DNA of 64,000 nt from Streptomyces cathayae. Its GTDB lineage: Bacteria; Actinomycetota; Actinomycetes; Streptomycetales; Streptomycetaceae. A program made the position numbers and the translations under genes. The stretch lies in the NCBI RefSeq assembly GCF_029760955.1, contig NZ_CP121682.1, positions 4,464,001-4,528,000 of the forward strand. The letters run 5' to 3'. This document shows positions 35,128 to 42,507 of this stretch, one piece after another (within the stretch, counting starts at the first letter, position 1; each line of letters begins with the position of its first letter). The notes under the pieces are model-generated. The model had not been told where the DNA came from, made no database searches, and saw nothing but the letters and a program-made list of their open reading frames with translations.

Positions 35128-35319
35128 ATGGCAATTCGTCTGGGCACCACGGAAACGTGGACGACGTCCTCCTACACCAACAACAACGGCGCGTGCGTGA
35201 TGGTCAGGTCGACCACCGTGGAGGCACTGGAGCTCGGGGACACCAAGATCCCCGAGGGCCCGAAGCTGGCCTTCCCCACGGACGCGTGGACCGCTTTCGT
35301 GGCCTCGGTGAAGGTCTGA
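35128..35319 (+). CDS. DUF397 protein
   Basis: A 63-residue partner of the adjacent XRE regulator. It shows the DUF397 pattern TWTTSSYTNNNGACVMVRST, a charged middle, then LAFPTDAWTAFVASVKV. In WhiJ/AbaA-type modules, DUF397 proteins antagonise the XRE repressor. No strong ribosome binding site precedes the ATG. A hairpin terminator follows. Confidence 0.88.
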   Translation: MAIRLGTTETWTTSSYTNNNGACVMVRSTTVEALELGDTKIPEGPKLAFPTDAWTAFVASVKV

Positions 35320-35347
35320 GGAGGCCGGAACCGGACAGAGCTCCACG

Positions 35348-35388
35348 GAGCCCTCTCGACGAGACCGCCGTCCTTGCCGAGAGGGCTC
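35348..35388 (+). terminator. 11-bp stem terminator after the DUF397 gene
   Basis: GAGCCCTCTCG (35348-35358) pairs with CGAGAGGGCTC (35378-35388). Confidence 0.7.
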
Positions 35389-35465
35389 GGCCCATCCCGT
35401 CACCCTCTCGGCCCGGCGAACGCCTCCCCGCGACCCGCCTCACCTCGCCATGTCGGCTCGACGGC

Positions 35466-35491
35466 TCACCGCACCGGAAAAGCGACGTCAC
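35466..35491 (-). pseudogene. Displaced original 3' end of the merR gene
   Basis: Joining base 37015 to 35491 (minus strand) restores an in-frame end reading C-D-V-A-F-P-V-R-stop after DPV. This is the expected C-terminus of a GyrI-like domain. The tnpB element separates it from the rest of the gene by 1,523 bp. Confidence 0.8.
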
Positions 35492-35508
35492 CTGATAGCC
35501 GGAGGATG

Positions 35509-35528
35509 CCCCGGCCTTCAGGCCGGGG
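35509..35528. repeat. Left-end hairpin of the tnpB element
   Basis: CCCCGGCC-TTCA-GGCCGGGG, a perfect 8-bp stem, with a second hairpin CCCCGC-GTA-GCGGGG at 35541-35555. It is the subterminal structure expected at IS605-type left ends. Confidence 0.85.
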
Positions 35529-35727
35529 AGGAATCCGGACCCCCGCGTAGCGGGGCAGGAGAAGCGGGATCGCCGTCAGGGCGATCGCGCGTACCGGAAG
35601 CGACGGCGGCGAGGCCGACCTCGATCAGGTGCAGGATCTCGGAGTTGATGGACCGCCGGTCCGCAGCCGCTTGCGCGCGGACGCGGGCATGCAAGTCGTC
35701 AGGAAAGCGCACATTAAAATTGACCAT
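35518..35727 (-). CDS. Arc-like ribbon-helix-helix protein inside the tnpB element
   Basis: A 69-residue RHH protein: strand NFNVRFPDD, then helices LHARVRAQAAADRRSINSEI and LHLIEVGLAAVA. The C-terminal 20 residues are encoded by the left-end structured DNA. It is divergent from tnpB, their starts only about 50 bp apart, so it probably represses the shared promoter region, where GGTATAGCTAAAG lies. It could be an accessory regulator of tnpB or an antitoxin-like passenger. Confidence 0.82.
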   Translation of the reverse strand: MVNFNVRFPDDLHARVRAQAAADRRSINSEILHLIEVGLAAVASGTRDRPDGDPASPAPLRGGPDSSPA

Positions 35728-35778
35728 GCAGCCACGGTATAGCTAAAGTCCAGCCATGACGATGCGAGAGGAGGCGGC

Positions 35779-36975
35779 ATGACCGAGCACGCCCGGTACG
35801 CCTACCGCCTCCGCGTGTCGTCGACCGCCCGCACGGGTCTCATGGCCGAGTGGGCACGGTGCCGGTGGGTGTGGAACGAGTGCGTGGCCATGTCGCGCAA
35901 GGTCCACGCCCTGAACCAGGATGCGGCCGAGAAGACGACGTGCGGCCCGGCCCAGCTCGACAAGATGCTGACCGAGGCCCGCACCGTCGTGGGGTGGCTG
36001 CGTGAAGGCAGTTCCGTGCCCCAGCAGCAGACCATCCGCGACTTTGCCAAGTCCAGGGCGAAGGCCGTGAAAGACATCAAGGCTCGACTGTCAATGCGGC
36101 AGCGCGCCGGGATGCCTCGGACCAAGCGCAAGCGTGACGCGCTGCCCACACTGAACTACACCCAGCGCGGGTTCCGGCTGAAGGACGGCCGCCTGCACTT
36201 GGCGGGCGGCATCGTGCTGACGGTGGTGTGGTCCCGGGAACTTTCGGCAGCCCCGTCCAGCGTGCGCGTCCACCAGGACTCCGTGGGGCACTGGTACGCC
36301 TCGTTCGTCGTCGCCACCGAGACCCAGTCGCTCCCGGAAACGGGCACGGTGATCGGCGTGGACTGGGGCGTCAAGGAGACCGCCACCACCACGAGCGACG
36401 CGCACGACTTGCCGCATGCCCAGCATGGTAAGAAAGTCGCGCAGCGCCTGTCGCGCTATCAGCGGATGATGGCCCGTCGTCGGCCGGAGCGCGGTCAGGC
36501 CGGGTCGAAGGGCTACCGGCAGGCGAAGAAGCAGGTCGCGAAGCTGCACAAGAAGGTCGCCCGGCAGCGGCAGGACACCGCCCGCAAGTGGGCGAAGAGG
36601 GTTGTCCGGGACCACGACGCCATCGCGGTGGAGGACTTCCGGCCGAAGTTCCTCTCCAGGACCACCATGGCACGCAAGGCCGCCGACGCGGCGATCGGCG
36701 CCACCAGGACGGCCCTGGTCGAGATGGGCCGCAAGCACGGCCGGGATGTGCGCCTGGTGCATCCCGCGCACACCACGATGGACTGCGCGCACTGCGGGGC
36801 GAGAGCCAAGCACCGCCTGCCGCTGTCGACACGAACGTATACCTGCACCGCGTGCGGAGCCGTGTCCCCCAGGGACAAGAACTCCGCACGCGTGATGCTG
36901 GTCCGGGCTGGTCTCAACCCGGCTGGTGCTGAGGGCACAAGACCTCCGGGAGCGCTGCTCCCGGAGGCGGCCTGA
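35779..36975 (+). CDS. tnpB: RNA-guided endonuclease TnpB
   Basis: 398 residues, full length. The RuvC-like catalytic triad is intact: D195 (GVDWG), E285 (AVEDF), D366 (SPRDKN). The zinc finger uses C336, C339, C356 and C359. The N-terminal wedge region is present. TnpB uses an omegaRNA made from the element's right end to cut DNA next to a transposon-adjacent motif, helping the element persist at donor sites. ATG 35779 has GAGAGGAGG upstream and overlaps the stop of an eight-codon frame (35756-35782). The likely motif here is TCAC, the left flank. Confidence 0.93.
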   Translation: MTEHARYAYRLRVSSTARTGLMAEWARCRWVWNECVAMSRKVHALNQDAAEKTTCGPAQLDKMLTEARTVVGWLREGSSVPQQQTIRDFAKSRAKAVKDIKARLSMRQRAGMPRTKRKRDALPTLNYTQRGFRLKDGRLHLAGGIVLTVVWSRELSAAPSSVRVHQDSVGHWYASFVVATETQSLPETGTVIGVDWGVKETATTTSDAHDLPHAQHGKKVAQRLSRYQRMMARRRPERGQAGSKGYRQAKKQVAKLHKKVARQRQDTARKWAKRVVRDHDAIAVEDFRPKFLSRTTMARKAADAAIGATRTALVEMGRKHGRDVRLVHPAHTTMDCAHCGARAKHRLPLSTRTYTCTACGAVSPRDKNSARVMLVRAGLNPAGAEGTRPPGALLPEAA

Positions 36976-37014
36976 GCCAGGAATCCCCTTCCTTCAGGGA
37001 GGGGAGGATGTCAA
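36850..37014 (+). ncRNA. Predicted omegaRNA scaffold of tnpB
   Basis: By analogy with ISDra2-type systems, the guide-RNA scaffold spans the 3' end of tnpB and the right-end hairpin (36985-37004) and stops at the element boundary 37014. The bases after it (from 37015) would be the guide. The 5' limit is a guess. Confidence 0.45.
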
Positions 37015-37861
37015 ACACCGGATCCTCCGCCCCGGCGGCCTCCCAGTCCGCGAAGTACACCTCCCTGCACGGACCCGCGGCCGTCAGCCCCTCGGCCGCC
37101 ATCCACTGCTCCACCGCCTCGAACGCGGCCAGGATCTGCGGATGCGCCACCTGCGCCTTGGTGATCCGGGTGTGGGCCAGCCGCTGGGCCGGCTCCACCC
37201 GCACCGTCGTCTCCCACGCCCGGCCCCGTGCCTCGGCCCAGGCCCGTGCCGCCGCCTCGTCGGCGACCGGCACGCACGCCTCGGCAGGACCGTCGCTCTC
37301 CATCGACACCTCGGCGTGGTAGGCGACGAACGGCACCCCGGCCACACCTCCGCACTCCGCGGCGCCCCGCTCCAGCCGTTCCAGCGCCGCCCCGATCCAC
37401 GCGGGCAACTCGTCCGCCAGCGTGTGCCGCGTCTCGGTGATCAGCACCTGCTGCGGCACGTCCACCGTCTCGACCGCGAACTTTCCGTACATCTCGGAAC
37501 TCCTCCCAGAGAGCCGTCCACGGAGGAATGCGGCCAGTGTCCGCTGTCCGGCGATCCGGGCCTCGACGTCCGCCCAGTAGGCGGCGAGCCGGTCGGCCGC
37601 GGCCGCACCGTCGTCCGCGTCGAGAACCTCGGCGATCCGGGCGAGCGGCATGTCCAGCTGACGCAGCAGCGCCACCGTACGGGCCCGCTCGACCTGACCC
37701 GTCCGGTAGGACCGGTAACCGGTGACCTCGTCGACCCGCGCCGGCGCCAGCAGCCCCAGCCGGTCGTACAACCGCAACGCCTTGGCCGACAGCCGCGCCC
37801 GCGCCGCGAACGCGCCGATCCCGAGCAGTTCCCCGCTCTCCGGATCCACCTCTGGGTCCAC
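36914..37861 (-). CDS. MerR-family regulator with GyrI-like domain, C-terminus replaced by tnpB element
   Basis: Effector-responsive MerR regulator. HTH: LLGIGAFAARARLSAKALRL and YDRLGLLAPARVDEVTGYRS. A dimerisation helix follows (to about 120), then a GyrI-like ligand domain (about 135-285, CREVYFADWEAAG). After residue 282 the frame runs into the element's right end and adds 33 foreign residues, ending at 36914, giving 315 residues instead of the reconstructed 290. The last native strand (CDVAFPVR) is lost, so ligand binding or stability may suffer. GTG 37861 has GGAGGAT upstream. Confidence 0.88.
   Translation of the reverse strand: MDPEVDPESGELLGIGAFAARARLSAKALRLYDRLGLLAPARVDEVTGYRSYRTGQVERARTVALLRQLDMPLARIAEVLDADDGAAAADRLAAYWADVEARIAGQRTLAAFLRGRLSGRSSEMYGKFAVETVDVPQQVLITETRHTLADELPAWIGAALERLERGAAECGGVAGVPFVAYHAEVSMESDGPAEACVPVADEAAARAWAEARGRAWETTVRVEPAQRLAHTRITKAQVAHPQILAAFEAVEQWMAAEGLTAAGPCREVYFADWEAAGAEDPVFDILPSLKEGDSWLRPPPGAALPEVLCPQHQPG
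36985..37004. repeat. Right-end hairpin of the tnpB element
   Basis: CCCCTTCC-TTCA-GGGAGGGG: 8-bp stem with one wobble pair and the same TTCA loop as the left end, followed by AGGATGTCAA. Confidence 0.85.
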
Positions 37862-37986
37862 CGCGCCATCCTCCGTCGTCGGGCGGCCCGTCCGCCCGAC
37901 GACACGAACGCTGGACCCTGCCCCAGGGACAAGGTCAACGCGGCCCCCGAAACCGGACGCCGGGGCGTCAGCTCTTGAGGGGGCTG

Positions 37987-38496
37987 CTAACCGAGCGCGC
38001 CCTCGACCGCCGCCACGAGCTCCGCCGCCTCCGGCTCGGTCTGCGGCGAGAACCGGGCGACGACCTCGCCGTCCCGCCCGATCAGGAACTTCTCGAAGTT
38101 CCAGCGGATGTCCCCGCTGTGCCCCTCGGAGTCCGCGAAGCCGACCAGCCGCTCGTACAGCGGGTGCCGCCCCTCCCCGTTGACCTCGACCTTCTCGGTC
38201 ATCGGGAAGGTCACCCCGTACGTCGCGGAGCAGAACTCGGCGATCTCCTCCGAGGTGCCCGGCTCCTGCCCCATGAACTGGTTGCAGGGCACCCCGAGCA
38301 CCGTGAAGCCCCGCGCCGCGTACTTCTCGTGCAGCAGCTCCAGCCCGGCGTACTGCGGCGTCAGCCCGCACTTGGAGGCCACGTTCACCACCAGCACGAC
38401 CTGCCCCGCATACCGCCCCAGCCCGGCGGACCCACCGCTCAGAGCACCGATCTCGACATCGAGGGGAGAAGAACCGTTGGTCTCTACAGTCGTCAT
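37987..38496 (-). CDS. Glutathione peroxidase-family thiol peroxidase
   Basis: 169 residues. Reduces hydroperoxides, in bacteria usually with thioredoxin, or mycothiol-linked donors in actinomycetes. The peroxidatic cysteine lies in VNVASKCGLTPQY, the glutamine in GVPCNQFMGQEPG, and the tryptophan-asparagine in DIRWNFEKFLIGRDG, completing the tetrad. Length is normal for the family. Cytoplasmic. It sits upstream of the merR gene on the same strand, 125 bp away. Confidence 0.93.
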   Translation of the reverse strand: MTTVETNGSSPLDVEIGALSGGSAGLGRYAGQVVLVVNVASKCGLTPQYAGLELLHEKYAARGFTVLGVPCNQFMGQEPGTSEEIAEFCSATYGVTFPMTEKVEVNGEGRHPLYERLVGFADSEGHSGDIRWNFEKFLIGRDGEVVARFSPQTEPEAAELVAAVEGALG

Positions 38497-38642
38497 ACCC
38501 GGATGCTAACTCCGCCCGTCACGGGACATCCCCGTACCCGCCTCCAAGAGCACCTCACCGGCCGCCGACCGTACGTACAACACGGACCGCCCCGCCCGGC
38601 CTCACCGCTCCACCAGCCCCGCCTCCAGCAGCACCCGCAGAT

Positions 38643-39353
38643 GGCGGCCTGGCCCTGCCCCGCCGCCGCCCGCGCGCCTTTGGCCGCCCCTCCGTACGAG
38701 CCACCTGGTGCGCGAACGCCGCCCTCTGGTCGTCCCCACCCCGCCGTCACGTCTACCTGGCGCTGTGGATCCCCAACGGCCTGATCGTCGGCTGCGAATC
38801 CCTCTACGTCCCCTACGCCCCCGAGGCCGCCGGCACCCTCTTCGCCTGCGCCGCCTTCGGCATGCTGGTCGGCGACATCATCATCGGCCGCCTGGTCCCG
38901 CCCAGCCGCAGAGCCCGCCTGGGCACCCCGCTCCTCCTGCTCCTGGCCACCCCGTACCTGCTCTTCGCCCTCCACCCGCCTCTCCCCGTGGCCGCCGTCC
39001 TGGTCGCCGTGGCCTCGGTCGGCTTCGGAGCGAGCCTGGTCCACCAGGAGCGCCTGACGACCCTCACCCCGCCCCACCTCTCCGGCCACGCCCTCGGCCT
39101 CCACTCCTCAGGCATGCTCACCCTCCAGGGCCTCTCCGCCACCCTGGCCGGCACCCTGGCTCAACTGACCACCCCGGCAATCACCATGACAGCCCTCGCG
39201 GCGACGTCCCTGACGGTGACGGCAGCACTGGCGGCAACGTCAAGCCGCCACAACAAACGACACGCATCGACGGAGAGGCCGGCACCCTCAACCCCCACCA
39301 TCGGGTCGCGAACCCCAGCCGCCCACGAAACCAAAGACACCGATCACACCTGA
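38643..39353 (+). pseudogene. 5'-truncated MFS transporter
   Basis: The frame encodes only the second half of a major-facilitator permease: a cytoplasmic loop (LALPRRRPRAFGRPSVRATW), a helix (YLALWIPNGLIVGCESLYVP) and five or so later helices (GMLVGDIIIGRLVPPSRRAR, LGTPLLLLLATPYLLFAL, and so on). No start codon or ribosome binding site opens the conserved part, and the six N-terminal helices are absent. An internal ATG at 38862 would give 163 residues. The deletion joint lies near 38640, between this fragment and the peroxidase gene. Confidence 0.75.
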
Positions 39354-39595
39354 TCGCTGTGTTTCTCCTTCTCCTCCAGGCTCCTCGCCATCCAGGCCCG
39401 ACAAGCCCAGCGGGCAAGGGCACCCACGGCCAGGGAGACGAGGATGGCGCCCCAGTCGATGACATGAGGCAACCCGGGGAAGAACGCGAAGAAGGCGAGA
39501 GCCGCGACAAGCCCCGCAACGAACGACACGATCCCGGCCCGGCGCCGACGCATTTCAGATCCCGGATCCGTGCCCGGCCCACGCTGCTCGGTCAT
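39344..39595 (-). CDS. Small membrane protein, two predicted helices
   Basis: An 83-residue protein with a basic N-terminus (MRRRRAG) and two membrane helices (IVSFVAGLVAALAFFAFFPG and WGAILVSLAVGALARWAC), then a charged tail (EEKEKHSDQV). Function unknown. Starts at 39595 or 39553 (M15) are both possible. Its 3' end overlaps the MFS remnant by ten bases on the opposite strand. Confidence 0.65.
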   Translation of the reverse strand: MTEQRGPGTDPGSEMRRRRAGIVSFVAGLVAALAFFAFFPGLPHVIDWGAILVSLAVGALARWACRAWMARSLEEKEKHSDQV

Positions 39596-39602
39596 GAATG
39601 AC

Positions 39603-39779
39603 TCACTTCGTGATGTGGTGACACTGACTTACTCGCTGTACCCCGTTGACGTAGAGGTGGGCGCATGCCTTGCCGTAATGCGGCAGACGCTGTGGAGAGT
39701 TGTTGCGCACGGGGTCGATCTTGCATTCGCTGTGCGTTCTGCCGGGGGACGTCCGGTAGGCCCTGTTGTTCGTGTCGGC
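39603..39779 (-). pseudogene. Severed C-terminal part of the secreted cysteine-rich protein
   Basis: In the same frame as the gene upstream, separated only by its TAA (39780-39782). 58 codons follow with good codon use and three more cysteines (HSECKIDP, YGKACAHLYVNG, VSQCHHITK), ending at TGA 39603. TAC to TAA at one codon would explain the split. Confidence 0.72.
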
Positions 39780-40064
39780 TTAGGTGAAGTCGATGCGCCA
39801 GTTGCAGAAGCCGCTGCTGAGTGCGCCCACGAAGGCGCAGTCGACATCGGCGTTCTGGTAGGTGATCTTCTTGCCGCTCCCGCGGACGGCGTGCGTGAAC
39901 ATGCACCCGGTCGGGATCTTCATCGTCACGCCACCGACGTTGTACTCGAAGGTGCGGACCGGCGCCGACCCGATCGCGCCGGCATGTGCCGCAGATGGCG
40001 TTGTGGCGACGAGGGCGCTCGCCGCAGCGAGTGCGGTGGCCAAGCGTACGACACGCGACCGCAT
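39780..40064 (-). CDS. Secreted cysteine-containing protein, probably truncated by an in-frame TAA
   Basis: 94 residues as read: signal peptide (VVRLATALAAASALVATTP, cleavage near AHA-GA) and a mature part with three cysteines (PTGCMFTHAVRG, DVDCAFVG, GFCNWRIDFT). An odd number of cysteines and the abrupt end suggest an incomplete protein. Reading past the TAA adds 58 residues with three further cysteines, giving six in total. ATG 40064 has AAGGAGAT seven bases upstream. Function unknown; perhaps a small secreted inhibitor or signalling protein. TAA is rare in this GC-rich genome. Confidence 0.82.
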   Translation of the reverse strand: MRSRVVRLATALAAASALVATTPSAAHAGAIGSAPVRTFEYNVGGVTMKIPTGCMFTHAVRGSGKKITYQNADVDCAFVGALSSGFCNWRIDFT

Positions 40065-40317
40065 CAAGATGATCTCCTTCTGGTTGTTCCTGGCGAACGT
40101 CGGGAACAACCAGGAATTGCCCTTTCGGGTTGTCTGTTGTCGGGCGGTTTCACCATGACAGGTGATCACGTGATTGCCGCGCTGACCTGCAGAAACGTTA
40201 CCCGGGGTCGCCAGTGTCGGCCGTCGGCCCTGAGGCCAGGAAGCCTTGGTGCTCCAGCCGTAGTTGTGGATCTTGGTGGGTTGCCATCGGCAGGCAGCCG
40301 GGTGCGGGAGAAGCGGG

Positions 40318-40366
40318 CGGAGTGAGGGCTCACTCATTGACGGAGTGAGCCCTCACTCCGTACTCT
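40318..40366 (+). promoter_or_regulatory. Autoregulatory operator and leaderless promoter of the TetR gene
   Basis: Two 18-bp arms, CGGAGTGAGGGCTCACTC (40318-40335) and its exact complement (40343-40360), frame the -35 TTGACG (40337-40342). The right arm fills the 18-base spacer to the -10 TACTCT (40361-40366). Each arm is itself near-palindromic (GAGTGA/TCACTC). The ATG lies eight bases after the -10, so the mRNA should be leaderless. Confidence 0.85.
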
Positions 40367-40373
40367 CGCGGTC

Positions 40374-40985
40374 ATGACAGCACCCAGGGAGAACCCGACC
40401 ACCCGCCGCCGCGCCCCCGGCATGTCACCGGAGCAGCGCCGCGCGATGATCATCCAGACCGCGATCCCGCTGATCGCCGAGTACGGCGCCGCGGTGACGA
40501 CCGCGAAGATCGCCCGCGCCGCGGGCATCGGCGAGGGCACGATCTTCCGGGTCTTCGCCGACAAGGACGAGCTGCTGCAGGCATGCATGGCCGAGGCGCT
40601 CTCTCCCGAGCACGCGGTCCGCGAACTCGACGCGATCGACGTGTCCCAGCCGCTGCCCGACCGGCTCGCGGAGGCGGCCGAGGCGCTGCAGGCGCACCTG
40701 TCCCGGATGGGCGCGATCGCCGGCTCGCTGGGGCATCGCGGCGGCAAGCACCCCGGCACGGTGCGCGGCGCGGGCCGCGAGGAGTCGACGACCCGTATCC
40801 GCGCGGCCCTCGCGGAGCTGCTGGAGCCCGACAGGGCCGCCCTGCGCCGGCCGCCGGAGCAGATCGCGGCCCTCTTCTTCGGGCTGCTCTTCACCCAACC
40901 GCGTACGGAGGACGAGCCCGACCTGACCCCGCAGGAGCTGGTGGAGGTCTTCCTGCACGGGGCGCTCTCGGGGGGCGCCAAGTGA
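40374..40985 (+). CDS. TetR family transcriptional regulator
   Basis: 203 residues. HTH in the N-terminal third: QRRAMIIQTAIPLIAEYG, then TAKIARAAGIGEGTIFRVFA. The ligand domain follows. Its own promoter carries four GAGTGA half-sites, predicting tight autorepression. The stop overlaps the GTG of a membrane-protein gene (GTGA), so the two are one operon and the membrane protein is the probable regulated function. Confidence 0.93.
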   Translation: MTAPRENPTTRRRAPGMSPEQRRAMIIQTAIPLIAEYGAAVTTAKIARAAGIGEGTIFRVFADKDELLQACMAEALSPEHAVRELDAIDVSQPLPDRLAEAAEALQAHLSRMGAIAGSLGHRGGKHPGTVRGAGREESTTRIRAALAELLEPDRAALRRPPEQIAALFFGLLFTQPRTEDEPDLTPQELVEVFLHGALSGGAK

Positions 40986-41392
40986 GCACGCGGAAAAGGC
41001 GTCTGGGGGTGACGGCCCTGGCCGTCCTGGCCCCCGTCCTGGTGTGGCTGGTCGCGGACCCCCTGCTGGGGCACCGACTGCGGATCGCCGACGGCGAGCA
41101 GACACTCGACATCGGCGCCGTGCCCGTGGCGGTCGTCGCACTGCTCGCGTCGCTCTCCGGCTGGGGACTGCTGACCGCCCTGGAGCGGTTCGGGGCGCGG
41201 CGCGCCCGCGCCATCTGGACCGGGGTGGCCGGCACCGTACTGGCCGTGTCTTTCCTGCCGTTCATCGGCGACGGCATGGACGGCGGCACCCGGGTCTCCC
41301 TCGCTCTGATGCACCTGGCGGTGGCGGCGGTGCTGATCCCGGGGCTGGGCGGCAGGTCCCCCCGGGCGGGAGCCGGTGCCGCCAGGGGATGA
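40982..41392 (+). CDS. Small four-helix membrane protein (DUF6069-like)
   Basis: 136 residues with four membrane helices (LGVTALAVLAPVLVWLVADP, IGAVPVAVVALLASLSGWGL, WTGVAGTVLAVSFLPFIGDG, VSLALMHLAVAAVLIPGL). The pattern fits the DUF6069 family, whose function is unknown. The GTG start overlaps the TetR stop by four bases, implying translational coupling and control by that repressor. Confidence 0.82.
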   Translation: MSTRKRRLGVTALAVLAPVLVWLVADPLLGHRLRIADGEQTLDIGAVPVAVVALLASLSGWGLLTALERFGARRARAIWTGVAGTVLAVSFLPFIGDGMDGGTRVSLALMHLAVAAVLIPGLGGRSPRAGAGAARG

Positions 41393-41394
41393 CC

Positions 41395-41625
41395 GTCGGC
41401 ACCAAGTACGCCGCGAACAGCACCAGATGGAGGCAACCCTGCCAGAGCGTCGCGCGGCCGGGGATGACCATCAGAGTGCCCACCACGGTCGAGATGAAGA
41501 GCGGTACCTGGTGGGTCGGGCCGAGGCCCAGCAAGAGCGGACCCTCGCGCCGGATCGCTGCGATGCCACCGCCGGGATGGTCAGGCCGATGCCGGCGATG
41601 TCGGAGCCGTAGGCGAGGTCGGGGG
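41395..41625 (-). pseudogene. Frameshifted C-terminal remnant of a Ca2+/H+ antiporter (ChaA/CAX type)
   Basis: Two overlapping minus-strand frames together spell the end of a cation/proton exchanger: IAGIGLTIPAVA in one frame, then GPLLLGLGPTHQVPLFISTV, VGTLMVIPGRATLWQGCLHL and VLFAAYLV in the next. The remaining N-terminal 250 or more residues are absent. Confidence 0.6.
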
Positions 41626-41677
41626 AGGTCTGGGGGTGGGGTCGGAGACGGGTGCGGCCACCGGTGATCATCGGCGT

Positions 41678-41869
41678 GTGAAGACAGAAGATCAGGCGGT
41701 GGCCGCTGGTCACAGCGTAGCCCCGGGCCGTTGGGGCGATGACTTCGCAGGGCTGGTGCGGCGCATAGCCGGACGGTTCGCGCGTGCCGAACCCCGCCGT
41801 CGGGTGGGGAAGTTCGCCCGAGGGCGGGAGACCTATCTCGCCCATCGGGGATGGTGTCCCTGTGGGTGA
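41678..41869 (+). pseudogene. N-terminal remnant of an IS701-like transposase
   Basis: The frame contains LVRRIAGRFARAEPRRRVGK, close to the N-terminus of IS701-type DDE transposases, and then degenerates. Only about 60 codons remain. Confidence 0.5.
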
Positions 41870-42507
41870 TGCAGGGGATCTCCGCGGTCCCGAGGCTGCG
41901 GGGCCGGAGACGGATGCCGTGCCGAAAACCGTGAGCAGTCGGCGGGCATGTGTCAGGTGAGCGCTCAAATGAGCGGCATCAGGACAGGTGTGGCCGAAGT
42001 GCTCACGGTTTTGGGGCGGTGTGTCCTCCCCGGGGCGCGGGCGCGCGTCCGGACATCGCACGCGTCGAGGCCGCCGTCCCACCGGGCGGTCGCGGGACAT
42101 CGTCCGCACGAGCAGCCGACCGCCCCCGGCGAGGTCCGATGCGCCGTCACTCGATCTCACGTCCGCCGGGCGGCACCACCGTCTTCGAGCCGCGACGCCG
42201 CCTTCAGATCCCTTGCACCACCCGCAGGGACACCATCCCATCGGGCCGGTCGTATATGGGGGATGTCATCGGGTCGCCCTCTGCCTGCAGGCGCCTTCAG
42301 CGGCGCTGATCCGGTACTCCACGGTGCTGGTGCCGTGGCCGAGCAGGTACTGCGCACTGGAAGTGCTGGTCAACAGCTGCTAGTCGTCTTGCCTTTGGTG
42401 TTGCAGAGCTTGACGAGAACGGTCTGCGGTTTCTCCCCCAGGCTCCTCACCATCCACGCGACAGGCAGGGGGACGACCCGTGGTCGACCCCCTACCCGCC
42501 TGCCCGG
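41870..42507. other. 640-bp region without a recognisable gene
   Basis: Several short frames overlap on both strands, none with coherent codon bias or start signals. Base composition is slightly lower in GC than the neighbours. It is probably decayed mobile-element debris continuous with the two remnants to its left. Confidence 0.5.

Larger units (their letters stand above)
35492..37014 (+). mobile_element. IS200/IS605-superfamily element, tnpB without tnpA (IS1341-like)
   Basis: A 1,523-bp element with hairpin ends of the same design: 8-bp stem and TTCA loop at both left (35509-35528) and right (36985-37004). The left boundary follows TCAC (35488-35491) and the right boundary is TCAA (37011-37014), matching the left-flank/right-end tetranucleotide logic of IS608-like elements, with no target duplication. 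Boundaries were fixed by restoring the interrupted merR frame. Cargo: tnpB and a divergent ribbon-helix-helix gene. No tyrosine transposase is present, so it depends on TnpA in trans. Confidence 0.88.

Noticed and set aside
35756..35782. Eight-codon leader peptide overlapping the tnpB start
   Set aside because: The frame exists (MTMREEAA) but has no ribosome binding site of its own; probably chance.
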